Source: Pseudomonas sp. Marseille-Q3773 (GTDB lineage Bacteria; Pseudomonadota; Gammaproteobacteria; Pseudomonadales; Pseudomonadaceae). Taken from it: a DNA stretch of 64,000 bases. Positions 8,961-17,783 of the stretch are shown here, piece by piece; position 1 is the first letter of the stretch; each line of letters begins with the position of its first letter. Below the pieces are notes generated by a model that was given only the letters and a program-made list of their open reading frames with translations, had not been told where the DNA came from and did no database searches. The translations under genes and the position numbers were made by a program. The stretch spans positions 5,200,001 through 5,264,000 of the forward strand of contig NZ_OU745390.1 in NCBI RefSeq assembly GCF_916618955.1. The letters run 5' to 3'.

Positions 8961-10058
8961 ATGCAACCGGGTATCAAGCTGGACAGCAGCCTGTCGCGGG
9001 GCTTGCTTGATGTGCTCATCAAGGCTGGCCTGGTAGCCGCCCTGGTGATGTTTGCCTTCCAGACGTTCCAGCCGTTCCTGGAACTGATGCTATGGTCGGT
9101 GATCCTGGCAGTGACCCTGTATCCCCTGTATTGCCGTGTCCAGCGCCGCACCGGCCTCAAGGACGGGCTCTCGGCGACCCTGGTCGTGGTGCTGGTACTG
9201 GTCGTGCTGCTGGTGCCGATCTACCTGGTGGTGATGTCGATCGGCGAATCGGTGGACAGCCTGGTGACCTTGCTCAAGAGCGGCGCCTGGAGCGTGCCGC
9301 CACCCCCTGAGTCGGTGGCGACCTGGCCGCTGATCGGGCCGAAAGTCCATGCCCTGTGGCTGGCGGCTTCGGAAAACATGGCTGGTGTGCTGAACCAATG
9401 GATGCCGCAACTCAAGGGCGCCGGGCGCACGGTGCTGGGGGCTGCTGCCAGCGCCGGGGGCGCGTTCGTGCTGTTCATCGCGGCGATCATCGTCTCGGGC
9501 ATCATCATGGCCTTCGGTGACCGTGGCGAAATTGCGGCGCAACGCATCGCCATGCGGGTATCGGGCGAGGAGCGCGGCAAGCCGCTGGCCAGACTGTGCA
9601 CCGCCACCATTCGTGCCGTGGCCCAGGGCGTGATCGGCATTGCCTTCATCCAGATGTTGCTGATCGGGGTCGGCTTTGTCATCAAGGGCGTGCCAGGTGC
9701 CGGGATGCTGGCCATCGTCATCCTCATGCTGGGGATTGCCCAGGCACCCGCCACGCTGGTCACCGTGCCGGTGATCATCTATGTCTTCAATGCCGAAGGC
9801 TTCACCGTGGCGACCATCGTGTTCGCCATCTACACCTTCGTCGCCGGGCTGGCCGACAACGTGCTCAAGCCGTTGCTGCTGGGGCGCGGGGTGGATGTGC
9901 CGATGCCCGTGGTACTGATCGGTGCGCTCGGTGGCATGGTGGTCAAAGGCATCATTGGCCTGTTCATCGGCCCGGTGATCCTAGGCGTCACCTATGTGCT
10001 GTTCTGGCAGTGGGTGGCGCTGCAGGTGCCGGAAAACCCCACCGAGCCGACCGCCTGA
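8961..10058 (+). CDS. AI-2E family transporter (UPF0118/PerM-like membrane protein)
   Basis: The 365-residue protein has paired N-terminal helices, a central amphipathic region (about residues 95-200) and several C-terminal helices. This is the layout of the AI-2E exporter family (TqsA, YdiK, PerM). The C-terminal half holds the family segment near GLADNVLKPLLLGRG. Members have been assigned autoinducer-2 export or Na+/H+ antiport roles, so the substrate here is open. GTTCGGAGGTGAAGC ahead of the ATG gives a good ribosome-binding site. The efflux outer-membrane gene starts 13 bp after its stop. Confidence 0.85.
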   Translation: MQPGIKLDSSLSRGLLDVLIKAGLVAALVMFAFQTFQPFLELMLWSVILAVTLYPLYCRVQRRTGLKDGLSATLVVVLVLVVLLVPIYLVVMSIGESVDSLVTLLKSGAWSVPPPPESVATWPLIGPKVHALWLAASENMAGVLNQWMPQLKGAGRTVLGAAASAGGAFVLFIAAIIVSGIIMAFGDRGEIAAQRIAMRVSGEERGKPLARLCTATIRAVAQGVIGIAFIQMLLIGVGFVIKGVPGAGMLAIVILMLGIAQAPATLVTVPVIIYVFNAEGFTVATIVFAIYTFVAGLADNVLKPLLLGRGVDVPMPVVLIGALGGMVVKGIIGLFIGPVILGVTYVLFWQWVALQVPENPTEPTA

Positions 10059-10071
10059 ACCAGGGATTGCC

Positions 10072-11589
10072 ATGCCCGGACGCGCCTGCGGTTGTGCACT
10101 GAGCCTGGTGGCCGTGTTGGCCGGCTGCACCCAGGTCGGCCCGGACTTCCAGCCGCTGCAGGACCCCTGGCTGCACACCTGGGAGAGTCCTTCGCTGAAG
10201 CAGGCCGGCCAGCAGGCCAGCGCGCCCGACCTGCGCCAGTGGTGGGCGGTGTTCGCCGACCCGGCACTGGACGCGCTGATTGCCGAGGCCGACGCCAGCA
10301 ACACCAACCTGCGCGTGGCCGGCTTGCGCATCGCCGAAGCGCGCGCCCAGCTGGCCATCGTGCAGACCGGGCGTTATCCACAGCTGCAGCAACTGCGTGC
10401 CCAGAGCCTGTACCTGAAGCAGGACCAGTCCGGCAGCGCCAACGCCCGCGATTCGGTGTTCTGGCAATCCAGCGCAGGCTTCGACATCGGCTGGGAAATC
10501 GACTTCTGGGGGCGCTTCAGCCGCGCCATCGAAAGTGCCGATGCTGCCTACTTCGCCTCCCAGGCCAATTACGCCGATGCCATGCTGCTGTTGCGGGCGC
10601 AGGTGGCTGACACCTACTTTGCCCTGCGCACTGCCGAGGCGCGGCTGGATATCGCCGAAGAAAACGCCCGGCGCCAGGCGCGCAGCCTGGAAATTACCGA
10701 ACGGCTGTTCCGTCATGGTGAAAACGACGAACTCGACTGGCAACAGGCGCGTACCCAATACCTGGCTACCCAAGCCACCATCCCCGAGTTCCAGAACCAG
10801 CTCAATGCCCTGCGCAACGTATTGTGTTCGCTGCTCGGCCGGCCACCCGGGCCGTTGCCGCAGCTGGACGAAGGCCACGGCCAGCTGCCGTTGCCGGACC
10901 GTGCCGTACTGCAGGACGTACCCGCCAACCTGCTGCAGCGCCGCCCCGACATCCGCGCCGCCGAGCAGGCAGTGGCCGCGCAATCGGCATTGGTCGGGGT
11001 GGCCGAGGCCGACCTGTATCCCCAGCTGAGCCTGCTGGGCAGCATTGGCTGGAGCTTCGTCACGGCCAGTCATTTGCCTGACACCTTCGACCTCGCCGCT
11101 GGGCCCAGCCTGATCTGGAACCCGTTCGACTACGGCCGGCGCAAGAACGCCGTACGCGTGGAGGATGCTCGCTTGCAGCAGCTGATCGAGCTGTACCACC
11201 AGGGTGTACGCGAAGCCGCGCGCGAGGCGGACGATGCCGCCAACGGGCTGGTGCGCTCGCTGCAGAGCGCACGTATTCGCGACCAGGCCTCGCAGGCCGC
11301 GCAACGCTCGTTGAGCCTGGCCAGCTCGCAGTACCGTGAAGGTTTCGCCGACTTCCAGCGGGTGCTCGACGCCCAGCAATTGCTGTTGCAGCAACAGGAC
11401 GGTTACCTGGTCAGCCGCGGCAATGCGGTGAGTAGCCTGGTGACTTTGTACAAGGCTCTGGGTGGCGGATGGGACGCCAGCCGCGCGCCGATCGACGCGG
11501 CCACGCGCCAGCAGATGCAGCAACGGACCGACTGGGGCGAGCTGCTCGACGAGCCGGCGCACATGCACAAGGTGAAACGAAATGAGTGA
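10072..11589 (+). CDS. Outer-membrane efflux lipoprotein, NodT/OprM family
   Basis: The 505-residue protein is a TolC-like outer-membrane channel. It begins with a lipoprotein signal whose lipobox ends at C19 (AVLAGC), followed by the family start CTQVGPDFQ. Two repeated OEP domains follow, with the PxxxxRPDIRAAEQ-type segment (LLQRRPDIRAAEQAVAAQSALVGVA) in the middle. The frame is open upstream, but the ATG at 10072 places the signal peptide correctly. The HlyD adaptor gene overlaps its end by 8 bp, so the channel, adaptor and DUF2955 protein are very likely made together as one exporter. Confidence 0.9.
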   Translation: MPGRACGCALSLVAVLAGCTQVGPDFQPLQDPWLHTWESPSLKQAGQQASAPDLRQWWAVFADPALDALIAEADASNTNLRVAGLRIAEARAQLAIVQTGRYPQLQQLRAQSLYLKQDQSGSANARDSVFWQSSAGFDIGWEIDFWGRFSRAIESADAAYFASQANYADAMLLLRAQVADTYFALRTAEARLDIAEENARRQARSLEITERLFRHGENDELDWQQARTQYLATQATIPEFQNQLNALRNVLCSLLGRPPGPLPQLDEGHGQLPLPDRAVLQDVPANLLQRRPDIRAAEQAVAAQSALVGVAEADLYPQLSLLGSIGWSFVTASHLPDTFDLAAGPSLIWNPFDYGRRKNAVRVEDARLQQLIELYHQGVREAAREADDAANGLVRSLQSARIRDQASQAAQRSLSLASSQYREGFADFQRVLDAQQLLLQQQDGYLVSRGNAVSSLVTLYKALGGGWDASRAPIDAATRQQMQQRTDWGELLDEPAHMHKVKRNE

Positions 11590-12679
11590 TGCTGCTCCGA
11601 CGCCGCCCCCGGCCGCCCCCGATCGCGGCATGCGCTGGGTATTGCTGCTGATTGCCGTGAGCCTGCTCTGGTACCTGCTGGCCGACCGCTTCACGCCCTA
11701 TACCCAGCAGGCCCGCCTGCAGGCCTATGTGATACCGGTGAGTGCCGAGGTGGCCGGCCAGGTGAAGCGCGTGGCGGTGGGCAACAACCAGGAAGTGCGC
11801 CGGGGTGACGTGCTGTTCGAGCTGGACCAGGAGCAGTATCGCATTACCCTGGCGCGCGCCGAGGCCGACCTGGACGCGGTGCGCCGGCAGATCGGCGCGC
11901 ACACGGCTGGCATTGATTCGGCACAGGCGGCGTTGGCCGCGGCGCAGGCCAACGAACGCAAGGCACGGCAGGACGCCGAACGGCTCAAGCGGCTGATCGA
12001 CGAAGACCCGGGGACGGTGTCGGTGCGCCGCCTGGAAAGCGCCCAGGCCACTCGCGACCAGGCTGTCAGCCAGGTGGCGGCAGCCCGTGCCGAAGTGGAG
12101 CGGGCGCGAGAGCAGCAGGGTGGGGCGCAGGACGACAACGCCCAGTTGCGCAGTGCCGCAGCCAATGTGGAAAAGGCCCGCCTGGACCTGGCACGCACCG
12201 TGGTGCGTGCCGATGCGAACGGCCTGATCACCGACCTGCGTACCGACGTCGGCCACTATGTCGGCGCCGGCAGCCCGATGATGACCCTGATCGCCATCCA
12301 TGACGTGTGGATAAGTGCCGACATGACCGAGAACAACCTCGGCCGCCTGCGCCCCGACACCCCGGTGCTGGTGGTGCTCGACGCACTGCCCGGCACGGTG
12401 TTGAAGGGGCACGTTCGCAGCATCGGCTACGGTGTGAGCGTGGGCCAGAGCACCCCGCCGGGCACGCTGCCGACCGTGCAGAACAGCCGCGAGTGGCTGC
12501 GTTCGGCGCAACGCTTCCCGGTCATCGTCGAACTCGAGCGCGACCAGTTGCAGGACAAGAGCGGGCTGCGGGTTGGCGGGCAGGCGGAGGTCATGGCCCT
12601 GCCCAGCGAAGGTAACCCGTTGAACCTGCTGGGCCGGCTGTTCATGTGGCTGATGAGCTGGCTGTCGTATGCCTATTGA
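11582..12679 (+). CDS. HlyD/EmrA-family periplasmic adaptor protein
   Basis: The 365-residue protein has one N-terminal membrane anchor (about residues 20-37, WVLLLIAVSLLWYLL). A biotinyl-lipoyl-like domain (VSAEVAGQVKRVAVGNNQEVRRGDVLFELD), a long alpha-helical hairpin (about residues 95-205) and a beta-barrel region follow. This is the membrane-fusion protein design of AaeA/EmrA-type pumps. It overlaps both the outer-membrane gene upstream and the DUF2955 gene downstream, which strongly implies translational coupling. It should bridge the inner-membrane DUF2955 protein and the NodT-type channel. Confidence 0.9.
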   Translation: MSDAAPTPPPAAPDRGMRWVLLLIAVSLLWYLLADRFTPYTQQARLQAYVIPVSAEVAGQVKRVAVGNNQEVRRGDVLFELDQEQYRITLARAEADLDAVRRQIGAHTAGIDSAQAALAAAQANERKARQDAERLKRLIDEDPGTVSVRRLESAQATRDQAVSQVAAARAEVERAREQQGGAQDDNAQLRSAAANVEKARLDLARTVVRADANGLITDLRTDVGHYVGAGSPMMTLIAIHDVWISADMTENNLGRLRPDTPVLVVLDALPGTVLKGHVRSIGYGVSVGQSTPPGTLPTVQNSREWLRSAQRFPVIVELERDQLQDKSGLRVGGQAEVMALPSEGNPLNLLGRLFMWLMSWLSYAY

Positions 12680-13691
12680 ATTGCGCCGCCTGCGCGCCCT
12701 GCGCCTGGCCTGGGGCGTGGCGTTGTGCCTGGCGGTGAGTTTCGGCATCGGCCTGCCGGTGCCGATCCTGGCGCCGGTGTTCGCGGTACTGTTGCTGGCC
12801 ATGCGCAGCCAGCCCTTGCCGCTGCGTGCGGCACCGGCCCTGGCGTTGCTCGTGCTGCTCGGTTGCGGCAGCGGGCTGTTGCTGATTCCGCTGCTGCGCC
12901 ATGCGCCGGTGAGCGGGGTGTTGCTGGTGGGCGTGGGCGTTTTCCTGACCTTGCGCTACGCCCTGAAGGGCGGCAACGGCTTGCTGGCGAACCTGCTGGT
13001 GATCGGCCTGACCATGATCGCTGCCGCCGGTACCAGCGACTTCACCCTGGCGCTGTCGGCGGTCGAAGCGTTGGCCAAGGGCATGCTGCTGGCGGTACTG
13101 GGCACGGCCTTGGCTCATGTGCTGTTTCCCGAGCCTGCCGATGCGCCGGCGCAACCAGCGCCGCCGTTGCTCGACAGCGGCGAGGTGAGCTGGGTTGCAC
13201 TGCGTGCCACGTTGATCGTGATGCCGGCGTTTCTGCTGGCCCTGATCGCCCCGGACCAGTACATGCCACTGATCATGAAGGCGGTGAGCCTGGGGCAGCA
13301 GGCTGGCGAGACCCGTGCGCGGCACGCCAGCCGGGAGTTGATCGGCTCGACCTTGCTCGCCGGTTTGCTGGCGATCCTGATGTGGGGGGCGCTGAGCCTG
13401 TTCGTGCACCTGTGGATGTTTTTCCTGTGGGTGCTGCTGTTCGTGCTCTGGCAGGGGCGGCGGATGTACCAGGCCGTGCCCAACCGGCAGGGCCCGGCCT
13501 ATTGGCTGAGCTGCCTGACGACCCTGCTGATCCTGCTGGGGCAGTCGGTGCAGGACAGTGCTGGCGGGCAGGATGTCTACCGCGCCTTTGCCGTGCGCAT
13601 GGCGCTGTTCCTGGCGGTGTCGGTGTATGCCAGTGCCATGCTCATCTGGATCGACCGGCTTCGGCTACGGCGTGGGCTTGTTCGCGGGTGA
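12669..13691 (+). CDS. DUF2955 inner-membrane protein of a tripartite exporter
   Basis: The 340-residue protein has about ten hydrophobic segments in two clusters separated by a soluble stretch (about residues 155-175). This layout recalls the FUSC/AaeB type of membrane exporter and fits DUF2955, which usually sits next to a HlyD adaptor. It starts inside the 3' end of the adaptor gene (11-bp overlap). It is likely the inner-membrane component that selects the substrate, which is unknown. The stop codon at 13689-13691 lies inside a REP palindrome. Confidence 0.8.
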   Translation: MPIELRRLRALRLAWGVALCLAVSFGIGLPVPILAPVFAVLLLAMRSQPLPLRAAPALALLVLLGCGSGLLLIPLLRHAPVSGVLLVGVGVFLTLRYALKGGNGLLANLLVIGLTMIAAAGTSDFTLALSAVEALAKGMLLAVLGTALAHVLFPEPADAPAQPAPPLLDSGEVSWVALRATLIVMPAFLLALIAPDQYMPLIMKAVSLGQQAGETRARHASRELIGSTLLAGLLAILMWGALSLFVHLWMFFLWVLLFVLWQGRRMYQAVPNRQGPAYWLSCLTTLLILLGQSVQDSAGGQDVYRAFAVRMALFLAVSVYASAMLIWIDRLRLRRGLVRG

Positions 13692-13761
13692 ACCCGCTCC
13701 CACAGGTATGGCGTTGCCCATGGGATCACGCAATCCTTGTGGGAGCGGGTTTACCCGCGAA
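13681..13761. repeat. Inverted pair of REP elements
   Basis: TTCGCGGGTGAACCCGCTCCCACA (split as TTCGCGGGT / GAACCCGCTCCCACA) at 13681-13704 is answered by its near-exact inverse at 13738-13761. Both match the P. putida REP consensus with a GCGGGT/ACCCGC core. The pair separates the convergent exporter and sulP genes, and the left copy includes the end of the DUF2955 reading frame. Confidence 0.9.
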
Positions 13762-13780
13762 GAGGCCAGCCCAGGAAAAC

Positions 13781-15493
13781 TTAAGGCTTCCAGTCAACCC
13801 CACTCTCGTCCAGATAAGCATCCACCGCCGCCCCCACCGTGGGATGAAACGCGGTCTCCCCCATGTGCTCGAACAACTCGAACCGCCGCATCTTGTCCTT
13901 CACCGGGTCCTTCATCTCGGCAAACTGCAACTCCACCCCGCGCGCCTCCAGCGCCCGGTCCAGCTCGGCGAGCATGTCCGCCGAGGTGACATCGATACTG
14001 GTCACCGGTTCTGCCGCGATCACCAGCCGTTGCACCGGCGTAGGCGATGCGTCCAGCGCCGCCATCACCGTGCTCTGGAACTGCTCGGCATTGGCAAAGA
14101 ACAACGGCGCGTCCCACCGCAGCAGCACCAGCCCCGGAATGCGCCGGGCCTGTGGATAACGCTGCACGTCATGGTAACCGCGGGTGCCATCCACCCGGCC
14201 CAGCACTGCATGGTGCGGCCGCCAGCCGTCCCACAGGAACTCGATCACCGATACCGCCACGGCGATGCCGATACCGGGGATCGCACCGAACACCGCGACC
14301 CCGACAAAGCAGGTGATGGATAACCAGAACTCCCACTGCTGCATGCGGAAGATGCGCTTGAGGTCGGCGAACTCGAACAGCCCCAGTGCGGCTGCTATCA
14401 CCACTGCTGCCAAGGCGCTGTTGGGCAGGAATTGCAGCAGGTTGGGTGCCACCAGCAGCAACAGGGTCACCGCCAGCGCACCGAAGATGCCGGTGAGCTG
14501 GGTCTGCGAGCCGGCCGCTTCTGCCACGGGGGTGCGTGACGAACTGCTGCTGATGGGGATGCCCTGGAACAGCCCGGAGGCCAGGTTGGCCACGCCCAGG
14601 CCGAACATTTCCTGGTTCGGGTTGACCGGCATCTTCATGCGCGCGGCATAGGAGCGCGACAGCACGCTGGTATCGGCGAACGACACCAGCGCCACGGCAA
14701 TGCCGCCCAGCACCACTTCGACCAGATCGATGTCAGAGACCCAGGGGAACACGAAACTGGGCAGGCCCTGGGGCAGTTGGCCGAGCACCTTGACACCCAT
14801 TTGCTCGAGGTCAAGCAGGCTCACTGCCAGCGTTGCCAGCACCACGGCGATCAGGATCCCTGGCAGGCGCTTGAAGGGTTTGAGCAGCAGGATCAGCAGC
14901 AGGCTGCCGGCCCCGACGATGAAGCTGGGCCAGTGCCCTTGGCCGGCAAGCAGTGCTTCGCCCAATTGCCAAAGGTCGCGCAGCGGCCCCTGGCTATCGA
15001 CCTTGATGCCGAACAGCTTGGGCAACTGGCTGATCAATACGGTGAGGGCAATGCCGTTCATGTAGCCATAGCGGATCGGCTTGGACAGCAATTCGGTGAT
15101 GAAGCCCAGGCGCAACAGCCCGGCGATCACACAGAAGGCCCCGGCGACCAGGGCCATCAGGCTGGCGATGGCGATCGCCCGCTGCGGGTCGCTGGCGGCG
15201 TATTGCACCACAACCGCCAGGATCGGTGCGGCCAGCGCCGAGTCCGGGCCCAGCACCAGGATGCGGCTGGGGCCGAACAGGGCGTAGGCCAGCAGCGGGA
15301 TGATGGTGGCGTACAGGCCATAGATGCCTGGTACCCCCGAGGCCTCGGCGTAGGCGATGCCCACCGGTACCAGCATGGTGGTGAGCACCAGGCCGGCAGC
15401 AATGTCCTTGGGCAGCCAGGCGGGTTGGTAATGGAGCAGGGTGACCAGGCCGGGTAACCAGCGTTGCCAGTCGAAGCGGTTCTTTTCCGCCAT
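13781..15493 (-). CDS. SulP-family anion transporter with STAS domain
   Basis: The 570-residue protein has the SLC26/SulP layout: a hydrophobic membrane domain over about residues 20-420 and a C-terminal cytoplasmic STAS domain over about 440-560. The family signature is visible early (PAWLPKDIAAGLVLTTMLVPVGIAYAEASGVPGIYGLYATI). In the STAS domain, ITSIDVTSADMLAEL-type sequence (VTSIDVTSADMLAEL) marks the conserved loop. The family moves sulfate, bicarbonate or dicarboxylates; the substrate here is not clear. The gene is convergent with the exporter genes. Confidence 0.88.
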   Translation of the reverse strand: MAEKNRFDWQRWLPGLVTLLHYQPAWLPKDIAAGLVLTTMLVPVGIAYAEASGVPGIYGLYATIIPLLAYALFGPSRILVLGPDSALAAPILAVVVQYAASDPQRAIAIASLMALVAGAFCVIAGLLRLGFITELLSKPIRYGYMNGIALTVLISQLPKLFGIKVDSQGPLRDLWQLGEALLAGQGHWPSFIVGAGSLLLILLLKPFKRLPGILIAVVLATLAVSLLDLEQMGVKVLGQLPQGLPSFVFPWVSDIDLVEVVLGGIAVALVSFADTSVLSRSYAARMKMPVNPNQEMFGLGVANLASGLFQGIPISSSSSRTPVAEAAGSQTQLTGIFGALAVTLLLLVAPNLLQFLPNSALAAVVIAAALGLFEFADLKRIFRMQQWEFWLSITCFVGVAVFGAIPGIGIAVAVSVIEFLWDGWRPHHAVLGRVDGTRGYHDVQRYPQARRIPGLVLLRWDAPLFFANAEQFQSTVMAALDASPTPVQRLVIAAEPVTSIDVTSADMLAELDRALEARGVELQFAEMKDPVKDKMRRFELFEHMGETAFHPTVGAAVDAYLDESGVDWKP

Positions 15494-15637
15494 GGTGCGC
15501 TCCGCGGGAACAGTGCTGAATCACAGCTTAGATGCTGTTGTTTCTGCCCGCTGGCAGACGCTGCCGGGTCGAGAAAGCAGCACGAGGCTGCTTCTTGCCT
15601 ATCGTCATTCGCTGCTAGCTCGGATGGCCCTGGGTGT

Positions 15638-15853
15638 TCAACGCCAGCCGAATTTCCAGCGTTGGCTATCCCTGAGTTCTCGCCAGTCGAGCACCTGCTT
15701 GCGTTGGCTGTGGACGGCCTCCAGTTCAATCTGCACAGGCGTACCGTCTTCGTCGCAAATCAGCTCGGTCACCAGAAAATGTTTCTCACGGTTCACCGGC
15801 TGACACGCCGTCCACTTGGACGAACCCAGCTTGCGGGGATTGAATCTGTTCAT
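15638..15853 (-). CDS. Small Trp-rich protein, TIGR02450 family
   Basis: This 71-residue protein starts MNRFNPRKLGSSKWTACQPV and ends DSQRWKFGWR, matching the TIGR02450 family of short conserved proteins with scattered tryptophans. No biochemical role is known. From memory, family members often sit near photolyase or cryptochrome genes. It is divergent from folE, and the intergenic space holds a PplR1-type light-response site, which suggests light control of both genes. The length fits the family. Confidence 0.75.
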   Translation of the reverse strand: MNRFNPRKLGSSKWTACQPVNREKHFLVTELICDEDGTPVQIELEAVHSQRKQVLDWRELRDSQRWKFGWR

Positions 15854-15989
15854 CTGGTCTGGCCCCTTCGATCACCTGGACGTTGCAGCTCGTGCCGCTC
15901 GCTGCAGCCTCCAGGTCAGTAATCGCCACTGGCGACATTTCATGCCTGAAGCCGGAGCGGGCATTGCATCTTGCTGGCTTTCGGCTAGA

Positions 15990-16026
15990 TTGTACAAAAC
16001 CTGTACATCAATTCAATCTTGTACAA
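15990..16026 (+). promoter_or_regulatory. PplR1-type light-response operator upstream of folE
   Basis: TGTACA at 16002-16007 and TGTACA at 16020-16025 are separated by exactly 12 bp. This matches the published PplR1-binding direct repeat of P. putida, T(G/A)TACA-N12-TGTA(C/T)A. A third TGTACA lies at 15991-15996. The site is 38 bp upstream of the folE start and also upstream of the divergent Trp-rich gene. Confidence 0.82.
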
Positions 16027-16062
16027 TTTTTGCGGTCAACGCCGCAGCGGTGAGGAGTCCAA

Positions 16063-16623
16063 ATGTCCCAGTCGTTAGCTGAGTACTATCGCGAAATTCT
16101 CCTCGAAATAGGTGAAGACCCGCAGCGAGAAGGGCTGTTGGACACGCCTCAGCGCGCGGCCAAGGCCATGCAGTACTTGTGCAACGGCTACAGGCTGAAT
16201 CTCGAAGAGGTCATCAACGGTGCGCTGTTCGAGTCCCAGAACGACGAGATGATCGTCGTGCGCGATATCGAGCTTTATTCATTGTGCGAGCACCACATGC
16301 TGCCCTTTATCGGCAAGGCTCATGTTGCCTACCTGCCCACTGGCAGGGTGCTGGGGTTGTCCAAGGTCGCGCGCGTGGTCGATGTCTTCGCCCGACGTCT
16401 GCAGATTCAGGAAAACCTCACCCGGCAAATTGCCTGTGCCATACAAGACATCACCGATGCGGCAGGGGTCGCGGTGGTCATCGAAGCAAAGCATATGTGC
16501 ATGATGATGAGAGGTGTCGAAAAGCAGAACTCGGTGATGGTTTCATCCGTGATGCTGGGTGTGTTCCGCGACTCGGCGACGACGCGCCAGGAGTTTCTCC
16601 AACTGATTGGTCGAAACAAATGA
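16063..16623 (+). CDS. folE: GTP cyclohydrolase I
   Basis: This 186-residue enzyme converts GTP to 7,8-dihydroneopterin triphosphate, the first step of tetrahydrofolate synthesis. The zinc and active-site segments are visible: [19 protein letters not shown], and [15 protein letters not shown] near residue 145. GTGAGGAGTCCAA ahead of 16063 supports the start. P. putida strains carry more than one folE; this copy has a PplR1-type site in its promoter and is probably the light-induced one, which would supply folate for the photolyase antenna. The next gene overlaps its stop (ATGA). Confidence 0.95.
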   Translation: MSQSLAEYYREILLEIGEDPQREGLLDTPQRAAKAMQYLCNGYRLNLEEVINGALFESQNDEMIVVRDIELYSLCEHHMLPFIGKAHVAYLPTGRVLGLSKVARVVDVFARRLQIQENLTRQIACAIQDITDAAGVAVVIEAKHMCMMMRGVEKQNSVMVSSVMLGVFRDSATTRQEFLQLIGRNK

Positions 16624-17090
16624 CAGGCGTTCGGATGAGCGGGTCTGGCACGTTATTGCCAAGGCGCTTTGCCCTCCTCGGTTATGGCGGCTTGCTGCCG
16701 TTTGTTGGCTTGATGCTGCTGGTGGTCTTTTCTCCCGAGTACCGATCAGTGTGGGCGATGATGCTGGTGAACTATGGGGCCGTCATTTTGAGTTTCGTCG
16801 GCGCCTTGCACTGGGGCTTCGCGATGGCCCTGCCGGAGCTAGCCGCCGAGCAGCGTCGCAAACGGCTCCTGTGGAGCGTCGTGCCGGCTTTGCTCGGTTG
16901 GGTCAGCACGTTGCTGCCTGTTTCCCTGGGGTGCCTGCTGTTGCTTGGCGGCTTCGCCCTACATTATTGGCAAGATCGGAAGTTGCAGCAGGTCGTGCCA
17001 GGCTGGTACCTGCCGATGCGATTGCAGCTGACCACCGTGGCGAGCATTTGTCTGCTGCTTGGTGCGATGGCTCTGACGAGCAATGTTTGA
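16620..17090 (+). CDS. DUF3429 membrane protein
   Basis: The 156-residue protein has about five hydrophobic segments and the DUF3429 pattern [12 protein letters not shown] ... [16 protein letters not shown]. The start codon overlaps the folE stop as ATGA, which implies translational coupling and shared light control. The reading frame is open further upstream inside folE, but the ATGA junction is the natural start. The family is uncharacterised; in the inner membrane it could have a structural or transport role. Confidence 0.82.
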   Translation: MTGVRMSGSGTLLPRRFALLGYGGLLPFVGLMLLVVFSPEYRSVWAMMLVNYGAVILSFVGALHWGFAMALPELAAEQRRKRLLWSVVPALLGWVSTLLPVSLGCLLLLGGFALHYWQDRKLQQVVPGWYLPMRLQLTTVASICLLLGAMALTSNV

Positions 17091-17228
17091 ATGCACGTGG
17101 CGATAGAAGTAAGACAATTCCTAACCTGAAACTAAATGCTTCCGTTCAAGTTAGCTTGGGAATTACCCTACGCGCTGCGCTGCCGTTTCGCTGTTGTCGA
17201 TGTAGAGCATCAGGGCTAATTTCCCCGA

Positions 17229-17382
17229 GTCGTCGTGCTTTGGCGACCGGGTGTGAGAGCCCGGCAGTACATCGTGCCGTGTTATGGCAGCCGTTCGTGG
17301 GCAGGCTTCGGCCTGGCCGGAATTCCGATGTTCGCCGGTCTCTCACCCCACGTTCGGCTGCCACCCTGATTCTGTGAGAGGA
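17229..17382 (+). ncRNA. Candidate structured leader RNA (possibly C4-antisense-like) upstream of the DUF6124 gene
   Basis: No gene is evident between 17091 and 17423, but the stretch is dense in complementary segments. CCGGG 17247-17251 pairs with CCCGG 17260-17264 around an 8-nt loop. CAGGC-TTCG-GCCTG at 17302-17315 is a classic UUCG hairpin. GGCAGCCG 17286-17293 pairs with CGGCTGCC 17355-17362, continued by GTGGG 17297-17301 with CCCAC 17347-17351. CTCTCAC at 17340-17346 can pair with GTGAGAG at either 17253-17259 or 17374-17380. A resemblance to C4 antisense RNAs is an impression only and was not tested. Confidence 0.5.
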
Positions 17383-17423
17383 AGAGGGTGATAGCTCCGC
17401 AAACCGAACTCGGAGAAATCATC

Positions 17424-17675
17424 ATGAAGAAGCTCGTCCCCGATCCACCCGCCAAGGTTGCCTCCCACTCCTTCTACACCATCAACGAAGACATGCCCTC
17501 ACCCGAGGCATTGCTCTTTGCCATTCAGTTGCTACGTGGAATTGAAGACACTCTCGACGAATACATTTGCGGCAATGCAGGCGAGCCGGGTATCGGCATG
17601 CTGGTCAACAGTGTGCATAACGTGCAGATGGGGAGGGCGTTGGCTGAGCTGGTCCTGGCCCGCGAGGCGGGGTAG
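17424..17675 (+). CDS. Small DUF6124/DUF3077-type protein
   Basis: The 83-residue protein reads MKKLVPDPPAKVASHSFYTI at its start and then has a mostly helical region (EALLFAIQLLRGIEDTLDEYI). This matches short, multi-copy DUF6124 proteins common in Pseudomonas, whose function is unknown. An upstream in-frame ATG at 17388 exists, but GGAGAAATC ahead of 17424 makes that the better start. A structured leader precedes it and a strong bidirectional terminator follows. Confidence 0.75.
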   Translation: MKKLVPDPPAKVASHSFYTINEDMPSPEALLFAIQLLRGIEDTLDEYICGNAGEPGIGMLVNSVHNVQMGRALAELVLAREAG

Positions 17676-17727
17676 ATCATCCGGCACTGAGGCCAGAGGC
17701 TGTGGAAAGCTAGTGCGCCGCACAAAA

Positions 17728-17765
17728 CAAAACCCCTTGAAGCCATGGGCCTCAAGGGGTTTGTC
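17728..17765. terminator. Bidirectional terminator between the DUF6124 gene and ychF
   Basis: AAACCCCTTGA at 17730-17740 pairs perfectly with TCAAGGGGTTT at 17752-17762. On the minus strand the hairpin is followed by TTTTGTTTTG, a good T-tract for ending ychF; on the plus strand a shorter T-run ends the DUF6124 gene. Confidence 0.85.
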
Positions 17766-17783
17766 AGTACTGCAAAATGCCGC

